Made by a program: the position numbers and the translations under genes. From Paguma larvata (Eukaryota > Chordata > Mammalia > Carnivora > Viverridae), in contig CM057843.1 in NCBI GenBank assembly GCA_030068075.1, forward strand, positions 42,415,832-42,479,831: a DNA stretch of 64,000 bases. Direction: 5' to 3'. The notes under the pieces were generated by a model. That model was not told the origin of the DNA. It saw only the letters and a program-made list of their open reading frames with translations, and searched no databases. Each line of letters starts with the position of its first letter. Position 1 is the first letter of the stretch. Of this stretch, positions 46,716 to 58,313 are shown piece by piece.

Positions 46716-47399
46716 GAATGCAGAAAAGGGGACTAAAATGGAAAGAGACATTTTCTGGAGCAGTTTTGATGGGACAGTGACCTACACATGGATTCATCAG
46801 ACCTGCTCCAAGTGCTTGAGTTTAGAACCGGGAAGCATTTAAGGGATTAAGGGCTCATGGGCTTTAAAGGTGAGGGCACTAAGGCTGGAATGAGGGCTTG
46901 CTGGCTTTTCTTCCCCGAATCCTAACCTACCCTCTAGCTTCTTCCTGAACTTGAAGCAAATCAGGGCTCCCTCATTCCAGAAGAACTCCAAAGCTTTGTC
47001 CCAAAATATTCCAATGTGGGGCTCTTGCCCCTCTCATCCCCTAAGCCTAGTGGCCATAGAAAGAGTGTGCTTACCACATCCTTCCTCCAAAAACCTGAGT
47101 TTTTCCTGGTCACTGGTTCCAAAGCAGGAGGGTATTTTGGGGGGTATTCCTAAGACCAAAGGAAAATAATACTCCTCCCTCTGTTTTCTTTTTTCTTTCT
47201 TTTTTTTTTTTTTAGCAAATAAAATCTGACTTTTTGTAAAGGTCAAAATCAAAAAGGGATGCAGTGGCACAGAGTAAGTAATTGATAGAAATGAGAGGAT
47301 ACTGTTGCTAGGCAACCCACCTCAGAGATGAGTGGTGGTTTGTTCCATTTTATGGAACCAGGCCATTGTGAATATTTCATTATTCTGTCATTACAGACT

Positions 47400-47575
47400 T
47401 TTTGAGCTAGAAGATACTTCAGAGATAATCAATTTCTGCTCTTTCATTTTATAGCTGGGGAAGTGGAGGCCCAGAGAGGGGAAGTCACTTGCCTACTGTC
47501 ACTGAAGTTAGTGAGGGTCAGAGCTGGGGCCAGAACCCAGGCGTAGCTCTTCTTATGCTAGATTCTCTGCTCCCT
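47400..47575 (-). repeat. MIR
   Basis: GAGGCCCAGAGAGGGGAAGT, CACTTGCCTACTGTCACTG and CCAGAACCCAGGCGTAGCTC are reverse-complement MIR. Confidence 0.75.
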
Positions 47576-47702
47576 AATTCCTCCTTCCATTCCTGGGCTC
47601 TGCAGCAGAAGTCAGGGTGCAGGTTATTCCAACAGAGGATTAGTTCTGGCTCCTTCATTCTCTAAGAGAGATAGCTTCAGGGTCCTGGCACTCAGGCGGC
47701 TG

Positions 47703-47731
47703 CTGTGTGCGTGTGTGTGTGTGTGTGTGTA
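47703..47731. repeat. (GT)n microsatellite
   Basis: GT run with one GC interruption in CAVIN1 intron 1. Confidence 0.93.
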
Positions 47732-48897
47732 CTCGGATGTATGCACATGCACGTGCGCAATGTTGGCTAAGAGCGGCTAAGGTTGGTGGCCATTAGCTGC
47801 TCAGCCTCATAGCGCTGAAGTAGAGCCAATGACCAATGACAGTGGCCCAATGACAGCGGGAGGGAGGGGTGTAGAGGATAAGCGTGGAGCTCCCTGGCCA
47901 GTATGGGTGTCCCCTGGCGTGGACTGTGCATTTGGCAATGACAGGACCAAGTTGGCTTTCTCCTCAGCCTCCCTGTCACTTGCCCCTTTTCCTTGTACTC
48001 CACAGGGCAGGGTGGCATCTGCTGCTTTGTGTTTTTGTGGCGGTAGGCCTTTACCCTGTCACTGGAGTCTGATGATGCCCCTAACTGTCCCTCTCTCTGA
48101 CTTCTGATGGCCCAAAGCAAGAGTGGCAGCTCAGCCCCTCGGGAGGGAGAACAGGAGCTGACACTAGGTCCTCTAGGATGTAGGCCCACCAGTCATAAAA
48201 ATAGCTTGTTTTTTTTTTTTTTTTTTTTTTTCCTGATTTCTCTGTGCATCTTGGGCTCTGATATCCCAGGCGTGGGGAGGGGGAGGGGTGGCAAGGGAGG
48301 CAAGAGGTGGGAATGTGGCCAAAGGGAAATAGCCAGGACATCCCTCTTCCAAGCCTCTCCCTCTCCTTATCCGGGGCGGCACCCAGTGCCCACCCTGCCC
48401 GAGGGGAATAACGAGAACAGGGAGCAGCAGCACAGGACTCTGAAGACAGTGGAGCTGTTTGCCTACTTGCCTTCTTTTTCACTCATCAGAGCCTCCACAG
48501 TGAGAGTCAATAACTGGCCTTTTAAAGAACTCCTTTTCCATCCCCAGAAGCCTCTTACCCCCTCACTCCAGGCCTCAGTAGCATCATCCCGAGACCACAG
48601 CTGGGTAGGGATAGAAGGTAGGAGGCCAAGCATGGGACTGGGGAAGATTCTAGAGGAAGTGAGAAAGATGCTCTATTTAAATTGTGTTTATTAATCATGG
48701 GCTTGGGTTTGTCCCACTTTCAACCCCAGGGCCCTTGTGATGAAGCATTTAAAATATGATTCCCTTCCATCCTAATACATGGCGTACTCCCCTCCCCCTA
48801 CTCACCAGCTCCAACTCCGCATGCCCACTAAGGTCTTTCTCTTAACCCCATCTGCACCCATCTCAAGCCCCATTTAAACCCCTTTTCCTCATCTTAG

Positions 48898-49107
48898 CCC
48901 AAGAAGAAGCTGAAAGCACCCTCTGACCTGGCCACACCCAAGATCGTGCCTTTTGACCTTCTGCCTGAGACTGAGCCCTTTGACCTGAAGCCTGAGACAG
49001 TGCCTGAACTCCCACCCTTTGATCAGACGCCTAGGACACTACCCTATTACCCAGAGCCTGTGCCTCTGCCCACCCCAGAGAAGCCGACAGCCGGTGGGGG
49101 CACTTAG
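48898..49107 (+). CDS. CAVIN1: Candidate alternative terminal exon of CAVIN1
   Basis: A strong acceptor (CCCCTTTTCCTCATCTTAG, 48879-48897) opens 69 codons ending in TAG at 49105-49107. The frame starts in phase 0, exactly what exon 1 needs, and a TAG directly before it means it can be translated only through splicing. It begins PKKKLKAPSDLATPKIVPFD and is rich in Pro and Glu. Four 9-residue units (PFDLLPETE, PFDLKPETV, PFDQTPRTL, PYYPEPVPL) come from diverged 27-bp DNA repeats whose differences keep the frame. Spliced to exon 1 it would give a 226-residue cavin-1 with HR1 but without the membrane-binding undecad repeats and HR2. No donor follows the stop, so it would be a last exon; possible poly-A signals are ATTAAA at 50432 and AATAAA at 50689. 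I do not recognise the peptide. Function, and even expression, are inference. Confidence 0.6.
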   Translation, partial: PKKKLKAPSDLATPKIVPFDLLPETEPFDLKPETVPELPPFDQTPRTLPYYPEPVPLPTPEKPTAGGGT

Positions 49108-50715
49108 GGTCTCCTGACGTGGGCATGGGGTGTCACTCCAGTCCACCATCAGCTCACTGCTTAGTGGTGGTCAGTGCCCGGATGCCAGGCCTCTTCCAAG
49201 CATGGGTGGGTGGCCGGTCTTGTGAAATTACTCTCGCGTTATGCAGAGTTCAGGGGAATGTGTTGTGTGCAATGGGGTGGGAGGTGAAGGGACGGCGCCC
49301 TCCCCTGCCTCTTGGTTTCTGTCATAATAGTAGACGCTCCAAACACCACACTTGAGCTGCACCCAGTGTTGCCCTGCATGAAATTGCATGAAACCGTGCC
49401 ATGGCATCTGATTCTCCTTCCCATTCCCCTTCTGACTCCTCCTCTGGGACAGGGAAGCTTGGCTCGAAGCTTCCCTGGAGAGGGGACCTCATGAGGCCCA
49501 GGCCTGGGGTCTGTTCAGTGCCCTGTCCACCCCCTCCCTGTAGCTGAGGAAAACATTTACACTGATTTTTTCCTTTTTTTTTTTAAGAAAATGTTTTGCA
49601 AAGGGATCCCTGATGCTTGCCAGATCCTGCCTTGGGCGGGGCGCCCAAAAGCTGCCAACTCGGAGAGGCCGGATGGGGGGACATTTTAGCTGCTCTGGCT
49701 TGGATCCTTGGACTTCCCTATAGCACAAAAGTGTTTCCTCAACTTTGTTTCTTTCTTTCTTTCTTTTTTTTTTCCCCCATAACTATCCTTCTAAGGAGTC
49801 CTTTTAGATGTTTTTTTTCCCACTGTCTCCTCCTCCGTGAAATTTTAATACTATAGATATGCTATATATCTGTATATGCACTGGGACTCTGAGCCCTACA
49901 AACTACTGCACTATCTAAAATCCCCCCGCCCCTCAATAATCCATTTCCGCCCTCTTGGGAGCAATATTACCCCTGTTGAGAATCCTACTCTAGCAGAAGG
50001 ACCCTTTGCCTTTGGTCTCTCTCACTCCCTGTCTTGGCAATCTAAAGTAATGATTCTCAGTTTTTATGACTTTTCCTCTCCTGCCTCTCCCCAAGTCTTG
50101 CACCCTTTTCTGACTTACTCTCTGAGCAGATTCTAGGTTTCTGAATTACCTCTCCAAAGTCTTCTCTGGCCATTCCCAGGCAAAAGTTGGGGACAGAGCT
50201 CTAAGTCAAGAAAGGCTCCTGGGACACGTGGCTGGCTCAGTCAGTAGAGGATGTGACTCTTGATCTTGGGGTTGTGAGTTCAAGCCCCACTCTGGGTGTA
50301 GAGCTTACTTAAAAAATTTTTTAAAGAAGAAAGAAAGAAAAAAAGGAAAGGCTCCTACTTATAGCCATATGACATTGTCCCTTCTCCCTGACAAATGTGA
50401 ATGCCTGGACCAGGTACATAATAGCTGCTCGATTAAATTATAATCGTTTTAAAATCTTCTTCTTAAGCCAGAGAATTTTCAGTTTATACAGCAGGGTTGG
50501 GGAGTGTAGTAGAAGGGGCGGGGCACCTCCCTGGGGCTCCTGAAACTCACCCCGGACTGGTGCCTTCCTGGGTTGGAGAGCTGTGTGTGCTTGGTGGGGG
50601 GCAGAGGAATCTATGCATGCTTTTGCTCAGACCTGGTCATTAAAGGTAACTCTGGAAACCAAGCCTAATGGGAGTGGTGGTTTTGTTTAATAAAACCGTG
50701 AAAACAGAACAAGCA
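49108..50715 (+). other. CAVIN1: Possible 3' UTR of the alternative CAVIN1 transcript
   Basis: If the exon at 48898 is used, its 3' UTR would run through here to a poly-A signal: ATTAAA at 50432-50437 or AATAAA at 50689-50694. It contains one short SINE. No other gene is visible. Confidence 0.35.
50221..50341 (+). repeat. Short tRNA-only carnivoran SINE
   Basis: GGACACGTGGCTGGCTCAG head; GTGTAGAGCTTACTTAAAAA. Flanks AAGAAAGGCTCCT / AGGAAAGGCTCCT. Confidence 0.88.
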
Positions 50716-52249
50716 GAGACCTCCCTCCTTGCCAACCCCTGAGGCCTTTCCTTTAGTGAAGGAGCTCTGCCAGGGAAGTAGGGGTGGGACAACGGTGCCT
50801 GGCTAGTGTGTGGCCCAGGGTGAGGGGAGGTGCTTTGGAATTGTGTTGGTGGTTGTTGTAGCAACAGGCAGGCTGGGTGGGCCCAAGACAGCACTCCGAG
50901 GCTGTGAGTCATAAGGGAAACCTGGCTTGGAAAGGCGGAGAAAAGAGAAAATCCACTAGTGGAGGAGGAAAGCTAAAGTCACAGTGGTATACCCTTTCCA
51001 GAGCCAGTCTACTGGACACTGTCCGGGACTTAGGTCAAGTTCTTTCTTCCCCCATCCCCTGATGTCCCACCAAGAAGGCAGCTCCTCTGGTGGAAACCAT
51101 CACTCTGGAGGAGACCTACAATGAATGGGGTTATTATATTCCCACACAATTTCTGAACTGGGGGAGACACCTCCAAACCCAAGAATAAACCTCCTTTCAC
51201 TGGGAATGTTCCCTGATGTTATATTTGAGACCTTTCATCAGAAACAGGAAGATGAGACTGGCTACAAGAAGCCTGCAACTCTGTCCCTTGCCCTGTTCAC
51301 TTCCAAGTTCAGCTGGCAAACACCTTTAATCTAGGAAGCCAGAGGCCCGGAAAACCAGTCATCTCAGGCTTTAGGAGGTGGGGTGGGACAGGAGTGGCCA
51401 TGGGAGGGGGGGTATCAGGGGTGCTAGGAGTGGGGCAGGGAGACAATGTTGATTTGTATTCCAGCAGCTGGGACTGTTTCCTGATTATTCCCCGCCCATC
51501 ACCCTAATCCTTCCCTAGCCCATCCACATTGTCTGAGCTTAGTGAAAGGAGGGGTTCTCCACGACCCTTTGGTGGAGCGTGTGTGGGGTTAGTCAGAGAG
51601 GGTGCAAAGGAGAGATCAGAGCTAAAACTTTTTTGATAGTGGAGCTGCAGGTAAATGCTGGGTGGAGAGGGTGAAGAGGTAGCAGTGAGTTTAGATCATG
51701 GACAGTCCTGAATGGTGTGTAAAAGAGAGGACTCAAATAGCCCGCAGAGAGAAGTGACTGTAAAGAGGAGACCCAAAGGATGCAACTGGAAATCAGAAGG
51801 AATGTTAAGACAGGTTGGGACCCCCTTACACGCAGAACAAGGAAAACACCCTTTCAATGCCCCTGTGAGTGATAAGAGGCCAAGGGAATGGACAGAATGG
51901 GTGTACCAAGCCAGCTATGGCAGGTGGAGACTACAAGTCCCAGCATGCCCTGAGCCCAGATCACCTTGCCTGCTGGGAGGTGTAGTTGAGTTAATGAGAG
52001 CTTGAGGTGGCTTGATGCCCAGCAATGTAGTGCCCAGTTTGGGAGAAGAGGTGGAGCTAGCTTTCTGTCTTTGTCCTTGCTAATGCTATTGACAGGGAGG
52101 GAAGGAAGTTGGGAGGGGGTGTTCCTAGTTTTCAGTGTAAACCAGGAAACTCGAGGGGGGGGTGGTGGATGTGGATGGGAGGGAAGAGGAAAGAGGTTGG
52201 GGGCTGGGGAAGGAATTTCTGTAGCAGGTGGTGCTGAGATACCAAGTGG

Positions 52250-52252
52250 CAC

Positions 52253-52288
<36 letters not shown>
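52250..52288. repeat. (GT)n microsatellite
   Basis: ACGCGCAC followed by about 15 GT units in the CAVIN1 intron. Confidence 0.95.
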
Positions 52289-52290
<2 letters not shown>

Positions 52291-52841
52291 ATGAGAGGGG
52301 TCAACTCATGTTGCCTCATTTTTCTCAGATGGGATTGCCTTACAATTCTGGGAAACAATCTTCAGAAAACCCTTTGAAAAACTACTGTCTCTCATTCCTT
52401 CCTCTGAAGTCCCTAAAAAGAGTCTGGGCCAAAGAGATCTGGGTTTATTATGTTTATGTTCTGCGTTGTGCCTTCTTTCCCTTTCTGTAATCAGTTCCCC
52501 CTACCTTCTTGTGGGGGGGGATGATCCTGAGATTCTGAAATGCTGGCCCAGAGTCAGGACCTTGGAAAATCTTCCCAGAATGGAAAACAGTGCTGGTGCT
52601 AGGTACTCCCAGGGGAAGAGGAAAGAACTGGCTCTGAGCTCCAGATCTCAGGGAATCTGGGACCACTACTCTATTCCTGGCTCCTTGAGCTCCAGTCTGG
52701 GGAAAACAACAAGAATGGAAACAGTAATGCCTCCGTTCCAAGGCTGGGAAGTCAGAACCAGAATAAATGTCCATGTTGGGGAGAAAACATGCTCTTGGCT
52801 GCCAGCCAGCTTCCTCCTCTTTCCTCCTTCAATTTCTACAC

Positions 52842-52880
52842 GGGGGGGGGGGGCGGCGGGGGTGGTGGTGGTGGTGGGGA
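52842..52880. repeat. Poly-G and (GGT)n tract
   Basis: A 13-G run, GCGGCGGGGG and six GGT units in succession; G-quadruplex capable. Confidence 0.93.
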
Positions 52881-53136
52881 ATGACCACTGCTGGAGCAAA
52901 TCAGTATGTGGAGGTCAAGGGTGGGGAGCGTGGGCACAGTACAGCTCTTCTTCCCTAAGACTGGTTCTGAAATTATCTGAAGCCTGGGAAACGCACTCCC
53001 TTTATCTTGCCTTCAAGCTACCCTACCTGGGGGTCGCCTGACACTGGCTGTGAACTCACCCCCTCCAACCCCCACTCCTCAACCGCTTCCCAAATCCCTT
53101 TGCATTTCGGCCTGGCTACAGCAGTACGGGACTCAG

Positions 53137-53156
53137 TGCACCAGAGGGCGCTCTGC
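53137..53156 (+). promoter_or_regulatory. CTCF-like motif
   Basis: GTGCACCAGAGGGCGCTCTG matches the CTCF core well. It sits about 410 bp before the CAVIN1 exon 2 acceptor. Motif match only. Confidence 0.55.
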
Positions 53157-53568
53157 CCATTGCCAAAGTTAAAAGTTGTGTTCCCTGGAACGCAATTGGG
53201 AAGGAGTGGTTTTACCATAAGATGGGTGGATATAGGATATAGGACATAGGACGGGGTTGGAGGGCTGTAGAGATAATCAGCCCCAGCGCAATTACACTAC
53301 AAGTCAATCTCTGACCGGAAGTTCGGTTCCCTCTTTCGCCCTGTCTGCATAGTCAACATTCGTTCAACACATTTTATTGGACGCCGACAATGTCCAGCTC
53401 AGGGGCAAGGCTCTGGGGACACACCCGCGAAGGAGTCACGCCGATTTCGCGGCTACCGAGCACTCCTCAGGAGCACCACCACCCTCTCTCGGGTTCGTCC
53501 ACTGTCCCCCAGGCTCCCGCCCAGCCCTCCGCTCTGCCCCTCACCTGTTCTCTCTGCTCTCCTTTTAG

Positions 53569-54270
53569 GATGAAGTGAAACTGCCGGCCAAAGTGAGCAT
53601 CGGCAAGTCGCTGAAGGAAGCGGAGGCGCTGCCCGAGAAGGAGGGCGACGAGCTGGGCGAGGGCGAGCGGCCCGAGGAGGACGCGGCGGCGCTGGAGCTG
53701 TCCTCCGACGAGGCGGTGGAGGTGGAGGAGGTCATCGAGGAGTCGCGCGCCGAGCGCATCAAGCGCAGCGGCCTGCGGCGCGTGGACGACTTCAAGAAGG
53801 CCTTCTCCAAGGAGAAGATGGAGAAGACCAAAGTGCGCACCCGCGAAAACCTGGAGAAGACCCGCCTCAAGACCAAAGAGAACCTGGAGAAGACGCGGCA
53901 CACGCTGGAGAAGCGCATGAACAAGCTGGGCACGCGCCTCGTCCCCGCGGAGCGGCGCGAGAAGCTCAAGACATCGCGAGACAAGCTGCGCAAGTCCTTC
54001 ACGCCCGACCACGTGGTCTACGCGCGCTCCAAGACGGCGGTGTACAAGGTGCCGCCCTTCACCTTCCACGTCAAGAAGATCCGCGAGGGCGAGGTGGAGG
54101 TGCTGAAGGCCACCGAGATGGTGGAGGTGGGCGCCGACGACGACGAGGGCGGCGCGGAGCGCGGCGAGGCGGCCGACCTGCTGCGCGGGAGCAGCCCCGA
54201 CGTGCACACGCTGCTGGAGATCACCGAGGAGTCGGACGCCGTGCTGGTGGACAAGAGCGACAGCGACTGA
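53569..54270 (+). CDS. CAVIN1: CAVIN1 exon 2 coding part (cavin-1 residues 158-390)
   Basis: After the acceptor CTCCTTTTAG the frame continues DEVKLPAKVSIGKSLKEAEA and ends DAVLVDKSDSD with TGA at 54268-54270. Visible parts: an acidic stretch (about 180-215, GEGERPEEDAAALELSSDEA), a basic segment (AERIKRSGLRRVDDFKKAFS, 218-237) and three 11-residue repeats (MEKTKVRTREN, LEKTRLKTKEN, LEKTRHTLEKR; 241-273). The family's HR2 helix follows (about to 298), then an acidic, disordered C-terminus. In cavin-1 the 11-residue repeats bind acidic phospholipids. Strand-symmetric GC bias makes long shadow frames here, including 322 aa on the opposite strand. Length and order agree with known cavin-1. Confidence 0.97.
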   Translation, partial: DEVKLPAKVSIGKSLKEAEALPEKEGDELGEGERPEEDAAALELSSDEAVEVEEVIEESRAERIKRSGLRRVDDFKKAFSKEKMEKTKVRTRENLEKTRLKTKENLEKTRHTLEKRMNKLGTRLVPAERREKLKTSRDKLRKSFTPDHVVYARSKTAVYKVPPFTFHVKKIREGEVEVLKATEMVEVGADDDEGGAERGEAADLLRGSSPDVHTLLEITEESDAVLVDKSDSD

Positions 54271-55808
54271 GCGGATGCGGGGCTCTGCCCAGGAGGCCGC
54301 GCCACCCCGCCCCGCCTCTCCCTGCCCCCTCCCCCACGCCTTTCTCCCTCGGAACTTTCTCTGTCGCATTCTGTCTCTCGGCCCCATAGGGGCTGAGATG
54401 TTTCTAAATTGACAACACCGCCCCTCAAGGTGCACCCCTCCAAGTCTTAAAGCTGTTAAGATGGCACCACCTCGAGGCAGCCTCCTCCACGAACAGCCCC
54501 AACTTGGGCATAGTCTGGGTGGGAATGGAGAGGGGAGTGATCCATGTCCTGGTCGTCCAAGTCAGGGATCTTAAAGGAAATTGCTGTCATTTCCGTGGTT
54601 GCCCCACCTGCCCCTTTGGGGTAGGCTGCCTTCCCCCTAACCTCCACCTCATACTCACAGCCAACTGCTGTCATTCCTGCTCACTGAGCTCTTTTTTCTC
54701 ATCCTGATCCCTTGGAGACTTCAAAGCCAAAATTACCATAAAAAGAAAGAGTGACTCCTGAAGGGGACCCTTGCCCACACGGGAGGCCCCATACTGAAAG
54801 GACTTAAAAGCAGCATTTGGGAGAACCTGGGGCAGTGGGGGGAAGAGGGCAGAGTGAGCTGTGGTTCTGGAATGAGAGTCTAGCATACGTGGTATCCGTA
54901 AAGCGTCCCAACAAGGAAGCCTGGAGCTAAGCAGAACCCTGGGGGAAGGAGGGGGCTGGTGTGGGGAACACTTACATGTTTATGCATCCGCAAAAGCAGC
55001 ACATGGCTATGGCTTTAGGAAGGAGAATGGGAAATAGTAGAAAGTGGAAATGGTTGAAGAGAGGAGAATTCTCATTAGCAGCCTGAGAAACACAGGACGA
55101 GACTCTCATCTTAGAGGGGTTCTCTGAGGACAGCAGGACGATTTTCCGAATAAGAAGGCAGGACAGTTATGAGAAAGCCATGATCCAAAGAGAAGAGAGA
55201 GAGGTAAGCCTGACCCTGGTCCCTTAACTGAGATCTGAATGGTGCCCCTTGTGGCCGCCCAGTTCTCGAAAGTCCAGAAAATGAGGGTCCCAGAAGGGGG
55301 CAGCACCAGACTGTGGAGAAGTGGGAGGAGGGAGGCAGCTGGGAAAAGAACAAGGTGCCAACCGCCAGGCCACCAAGCTGAGAGCTGGAGCGGGGGTGGG
55401 GAGAGTGTATGGAGCAACCCGGCCTTGGCCCACTCCTGGCAGCTTCTTCTCAAGATCCTTCCCTAGAGCTAGTATCATAGAGCTGCAAAACTTGTCAAGC
55501 CCTCCTTACCTTTGTGGGTTCGTCTCCTGAATCGTTGGGGGTGACAGGGATGCTACGTCCAGTCGGAAAGCCTGATTTCTGTAGTCCATTGACAGGCTCT
55601 TCTCAGGACACGTCAGTACTCCCTGTTCCTCCCCAGTAAAGGTGGCTTATCAGAAGGTAGGACGACTCCCTTCCCCCTCAAGCACAGCCCAGAGAGGGCT
55701 GAGAGCTTCCTCCTTCTCCCCCACCTCCTCTGCCTTATCTTCCCTGCTCTGCTTTTTAGAATCGCAGCTAATTGTTTAAAGGGGTGGAGGGAGGGAGCCT
55801 GGGGACAC

Positions 55809-55844
<36 letters not shown>

Positions 55845-56075
55845 ATAAAGCTTTGCTTCTCTCCCCTCTTTTTCTTGGTTCCCTTCTCTCTTCTGAATGG
55901 TTGGAGACCCTTCAGCTGAGGGAGGATGGGGATTGTGGGACAAGGTCCCTTGGTGCTGATGGGCTGAGGGGCCTGAGTTGTGGGCAGATACAGTTTCCTG
56001 TGGGCTCTGGGGAGCCTGTCATGTTGCTGTGTCCTGGTGAGCAGCCCGACCAATAAACCTGCTTTTCTAAAAGGA
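54271..56075 (+). other. CAVIN1: CAVIN1 3' UTR
   Basis: From the stop to about 20 nt after AATAAA at 56052-56057. It includes a 27-T run (55813-55839). The open frames on both strands within it are chance. The cleavage point is estimated. Confidence 0.8.
56052..56057 (+). terminator. CAVIN1: Poly-A signal of CAVIN1
   Basis: Canonical AATAAA in CCGACCAATAAACCTGC, 1.8 kb after the stop codon. The sequence beyond changes to repeat-rich intergenic DNA. Confidence 0.8.
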
Positions 56076-56175
56076 TCTGCGTTGGATTATATTCTCCGAA
56101 GGCAGTTACATAGGCTCGGTTGTGGAGGACAGGAGGGGGCCAGGGAGGGAAAGAGGGAGACAACTATTGGTTTAA

Positions 56176-56345
56176 AGTTATTTATTTATCTATTTAGGTG
56201 GAGTGAGGGGGAGGGAGAAAGAGAATCCTATGCAGGCTCTGCACTGTCAGCACAGAGCACAACGCGGGGCTTGAACTGGTGAGATCGTGATCTGAGCTGA
56301 AATCAAGAGGCGGATGCTTAACCGACTGAGCCACCCAGGTGGCCC
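56176..56345 (-). repeat. Carnivoran SINE
   Basis: Reverse copy with TTATTTATCTATTTA and head complement ACTGAGCCACCCAGGTGGCC. It has an internal deletion near TTGAACTGGTGAG. Confidence 0.9.
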
Positions 56346-56399
56346 ACAGTCAATTGACTTAAACCTGCCTCGTTTGCCTGGGTGGGGAGTGGAAGTGGG

Positions 56400-56540
56400 G
56401 TGTTATTATCATCCCTATTTTAGAGAGGAAGAAACACAGAGTGACTTGTCTAAAGTCAAGTACCTGGTAAGTGGCAGAGCTGGGATTATAAACCAGGCAG
56501 CCTGGTTCCACAGTCTGACTGTTCAGAATCTATAACCCAG
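56400..56540 (-). repeat. MIR
   Basis: CCCTATTTTAGAGAGGAAGA, AGTGGCAGAGCTGGGATTAT and CAGGCAGCCTGGTTCC are reverse-complement MIR. Confidence 0.75.
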
Positions 56541-57967
56541 TACCGTCTAGATCCACTTCCCTGATGTCAAGGGATCAGCCCTCCAGACACACTCAGTTAC
56601 TCTACTCAGTTTGAGCTTCCTCCCAAATCCACGCTTCCTGATCACAGGCAGTCTGGGGAGGGGAAAAAATCAGAGACCCGGACTCAAAGCTGAATGTCCT
56701 AGAGAAAGGGTTCCAGTCCATGTTATATGTGCCACTCATAGTCACCCGGCATATTTAATTCTCCGCACAATCCTGGGATGGGCACCCATTTCATCGTGCA
56801 GCCTCTCTTACTCACGAGCAAGCAGCCTGCTCTACCTGTCCACAAGTTATGGGTGTCCCAGAGCAATGGACTCAAATCATCATGTGGGTTCTGCCTGCAT
56901 CAGAATCACCCTAATGAAAATAGTGTCATTTCTGGGGCTCCTTCCCAGCCTTCTGCCACTACCTCCAACAAGCCAAGTCCTTCCTCGTGAGCCACGTGTT
57001 CCCCTTTGACTCCCCTGCCCCCGCCCCAGCAACGAGCAGAGCAGAGTCTTGAGTTCTAAATCTCCCAGAAAGTGTTGGCTTCCCACCAAAAGAAATGAAA
57101 ACTGATGCTGAAATTTCAGAGCCTAGGAGCCGGGAAATTTCCCTCCTGCCAGGAGAGGATCCTTCTTCCTCTGGGATCCAAGTGTACAGCTGCGAGAAGC
57201 AGGGAATGATGTCAGGACCCCAGCTATGGAGTAACAAGGCCAAGGGAAACCAGAAAAGCTCCGGGATAGTGAGACCATCATTTACCTACAGTCAAGCACC
57301 CGACACACACACACACCCCTTTCCTTCTACAAGCCATGCCCCTCGCTGGTCCACCACCAGCAGAATGACTCTGCCGTATCTTCCCTACCCAGTTTTATTC
57401 TGGGCACCACTTTGTTAAGAGCAGTCCTAATTCTCGAAACAGCCACATTTCTGCCGGCCCCTGCTCATGGCATTCCTTCTTTACATAACAGTGTGGGACC
57501 ACAGCTTCCCTGAATCAGAGTGTACTCCATTTCCTCTTCTCTTGCTGCTGAGGGGAGGAGGAGGGCTGGTTTCAGGCACTGATGAGAGAGTCAACTGCCT
57601 ACCAATTGGATGTTACAGAATTCCAAGGTTCCACAGCCACAAAGCATCTTTTCAACCAACCAGTCATGAACTTGCTCACCCATCATTAGCATTATTTCCA
57701 TGGGTTAGAAGCAGACAATAAACTAGGGGTATTGTCTCTCAAAGAGCCCATCAAATGTGACCCAGGATCAAAGGAAGTTCCTGGACAGCCTCAGACTGAG
57801 TTATCAGGTGTCTAAATGGTATCTTCAAATTCCTTGTTCCAAAGAGGTAACTTTCCATTGGGGTCAGAAGGAAGCAGCTGCAGTCAGTCTTAGACTGACT
57901 CAGACTGGTCCAGGCCCTCATCTGCTCCCACCTAGAGTATTTGAAATGACTTGAGATTCTCTTTCCA

Positions 57968-58053
57968 GGGCGCCTGAGTGGCTCAGTTGGTTGATCATCC
58001 GACTCTTGACTTTTGGCTCAGGTCATTATCCCAGGGTGCTGGAACGAGCTGAG

Positions 58054-58088
<35 letters not shown>

Positions 58089-58146
58089 TCTGCCCCCTTC
58101 CCTGCTTATGCATGCTCTCTCTCTCTCTCAAATAATAATTAAAAAA
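57968..58146 (+). repeat. Carnivoran SINE with expanded (CT)n
   Basis: GGGCGCCTGAGTGGCTCAGT head, a (CT)14 run replacing the usual centre. Flanks GAGATTCTCTTTCCA / TAGATTATCTTTCCA. Confidence 0.9.
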
Positions 58147-58228
58147 TAGATTATCTTTCCAATTAATTCCCCACACTACTGCCAGATAGAGATAAAATAT
58201 GTAGAGATAGAGAAATACACATTTCCCC

Positions 58229-58275
58229 CCTTTATTTTAGAAAGAGAGAGAAAGAGCAGGGGAGGGGGCAGAGGG

Positions 58276-58313
<38 letters not shown>

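Larger units (their letters stand above)
43546..53568. other. CAVIN1: CAVIN1 intron 1
   Basis: The intron is 10 kb with GTGAGC donor and CTCCTTTTAG acceptor. The first 900 bp remain in the CpG island. It has few repeats: SINEs at 46484 and 50221, a MIR at 47.4 kb and microsatellites. The most notable content is the alternative-exon candidate at 48898-49107. The other open frames, including those at 48107-48694 and 52466-53041, lack any coding signature. Confidence 0.8.

Noticed and set aside
48107..48694. 195-residue open frame in the CAVIN1 intron
   Set aside because: It runs through a 22-T tract coding poly-Phe and shows no domain or codon signature. It is not linked to the exon candidate at 48898, which is in another frame.
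53467..54435. 322-residue open frame on the minus strand over CAVIN1 exon 2
   Set aside because: It is a shadow of the GC-rich, codon-biased exon on the plus strand; its residue make-up (HLHHLGGLQHLHLAL-like) is that of reversed coding DNA.
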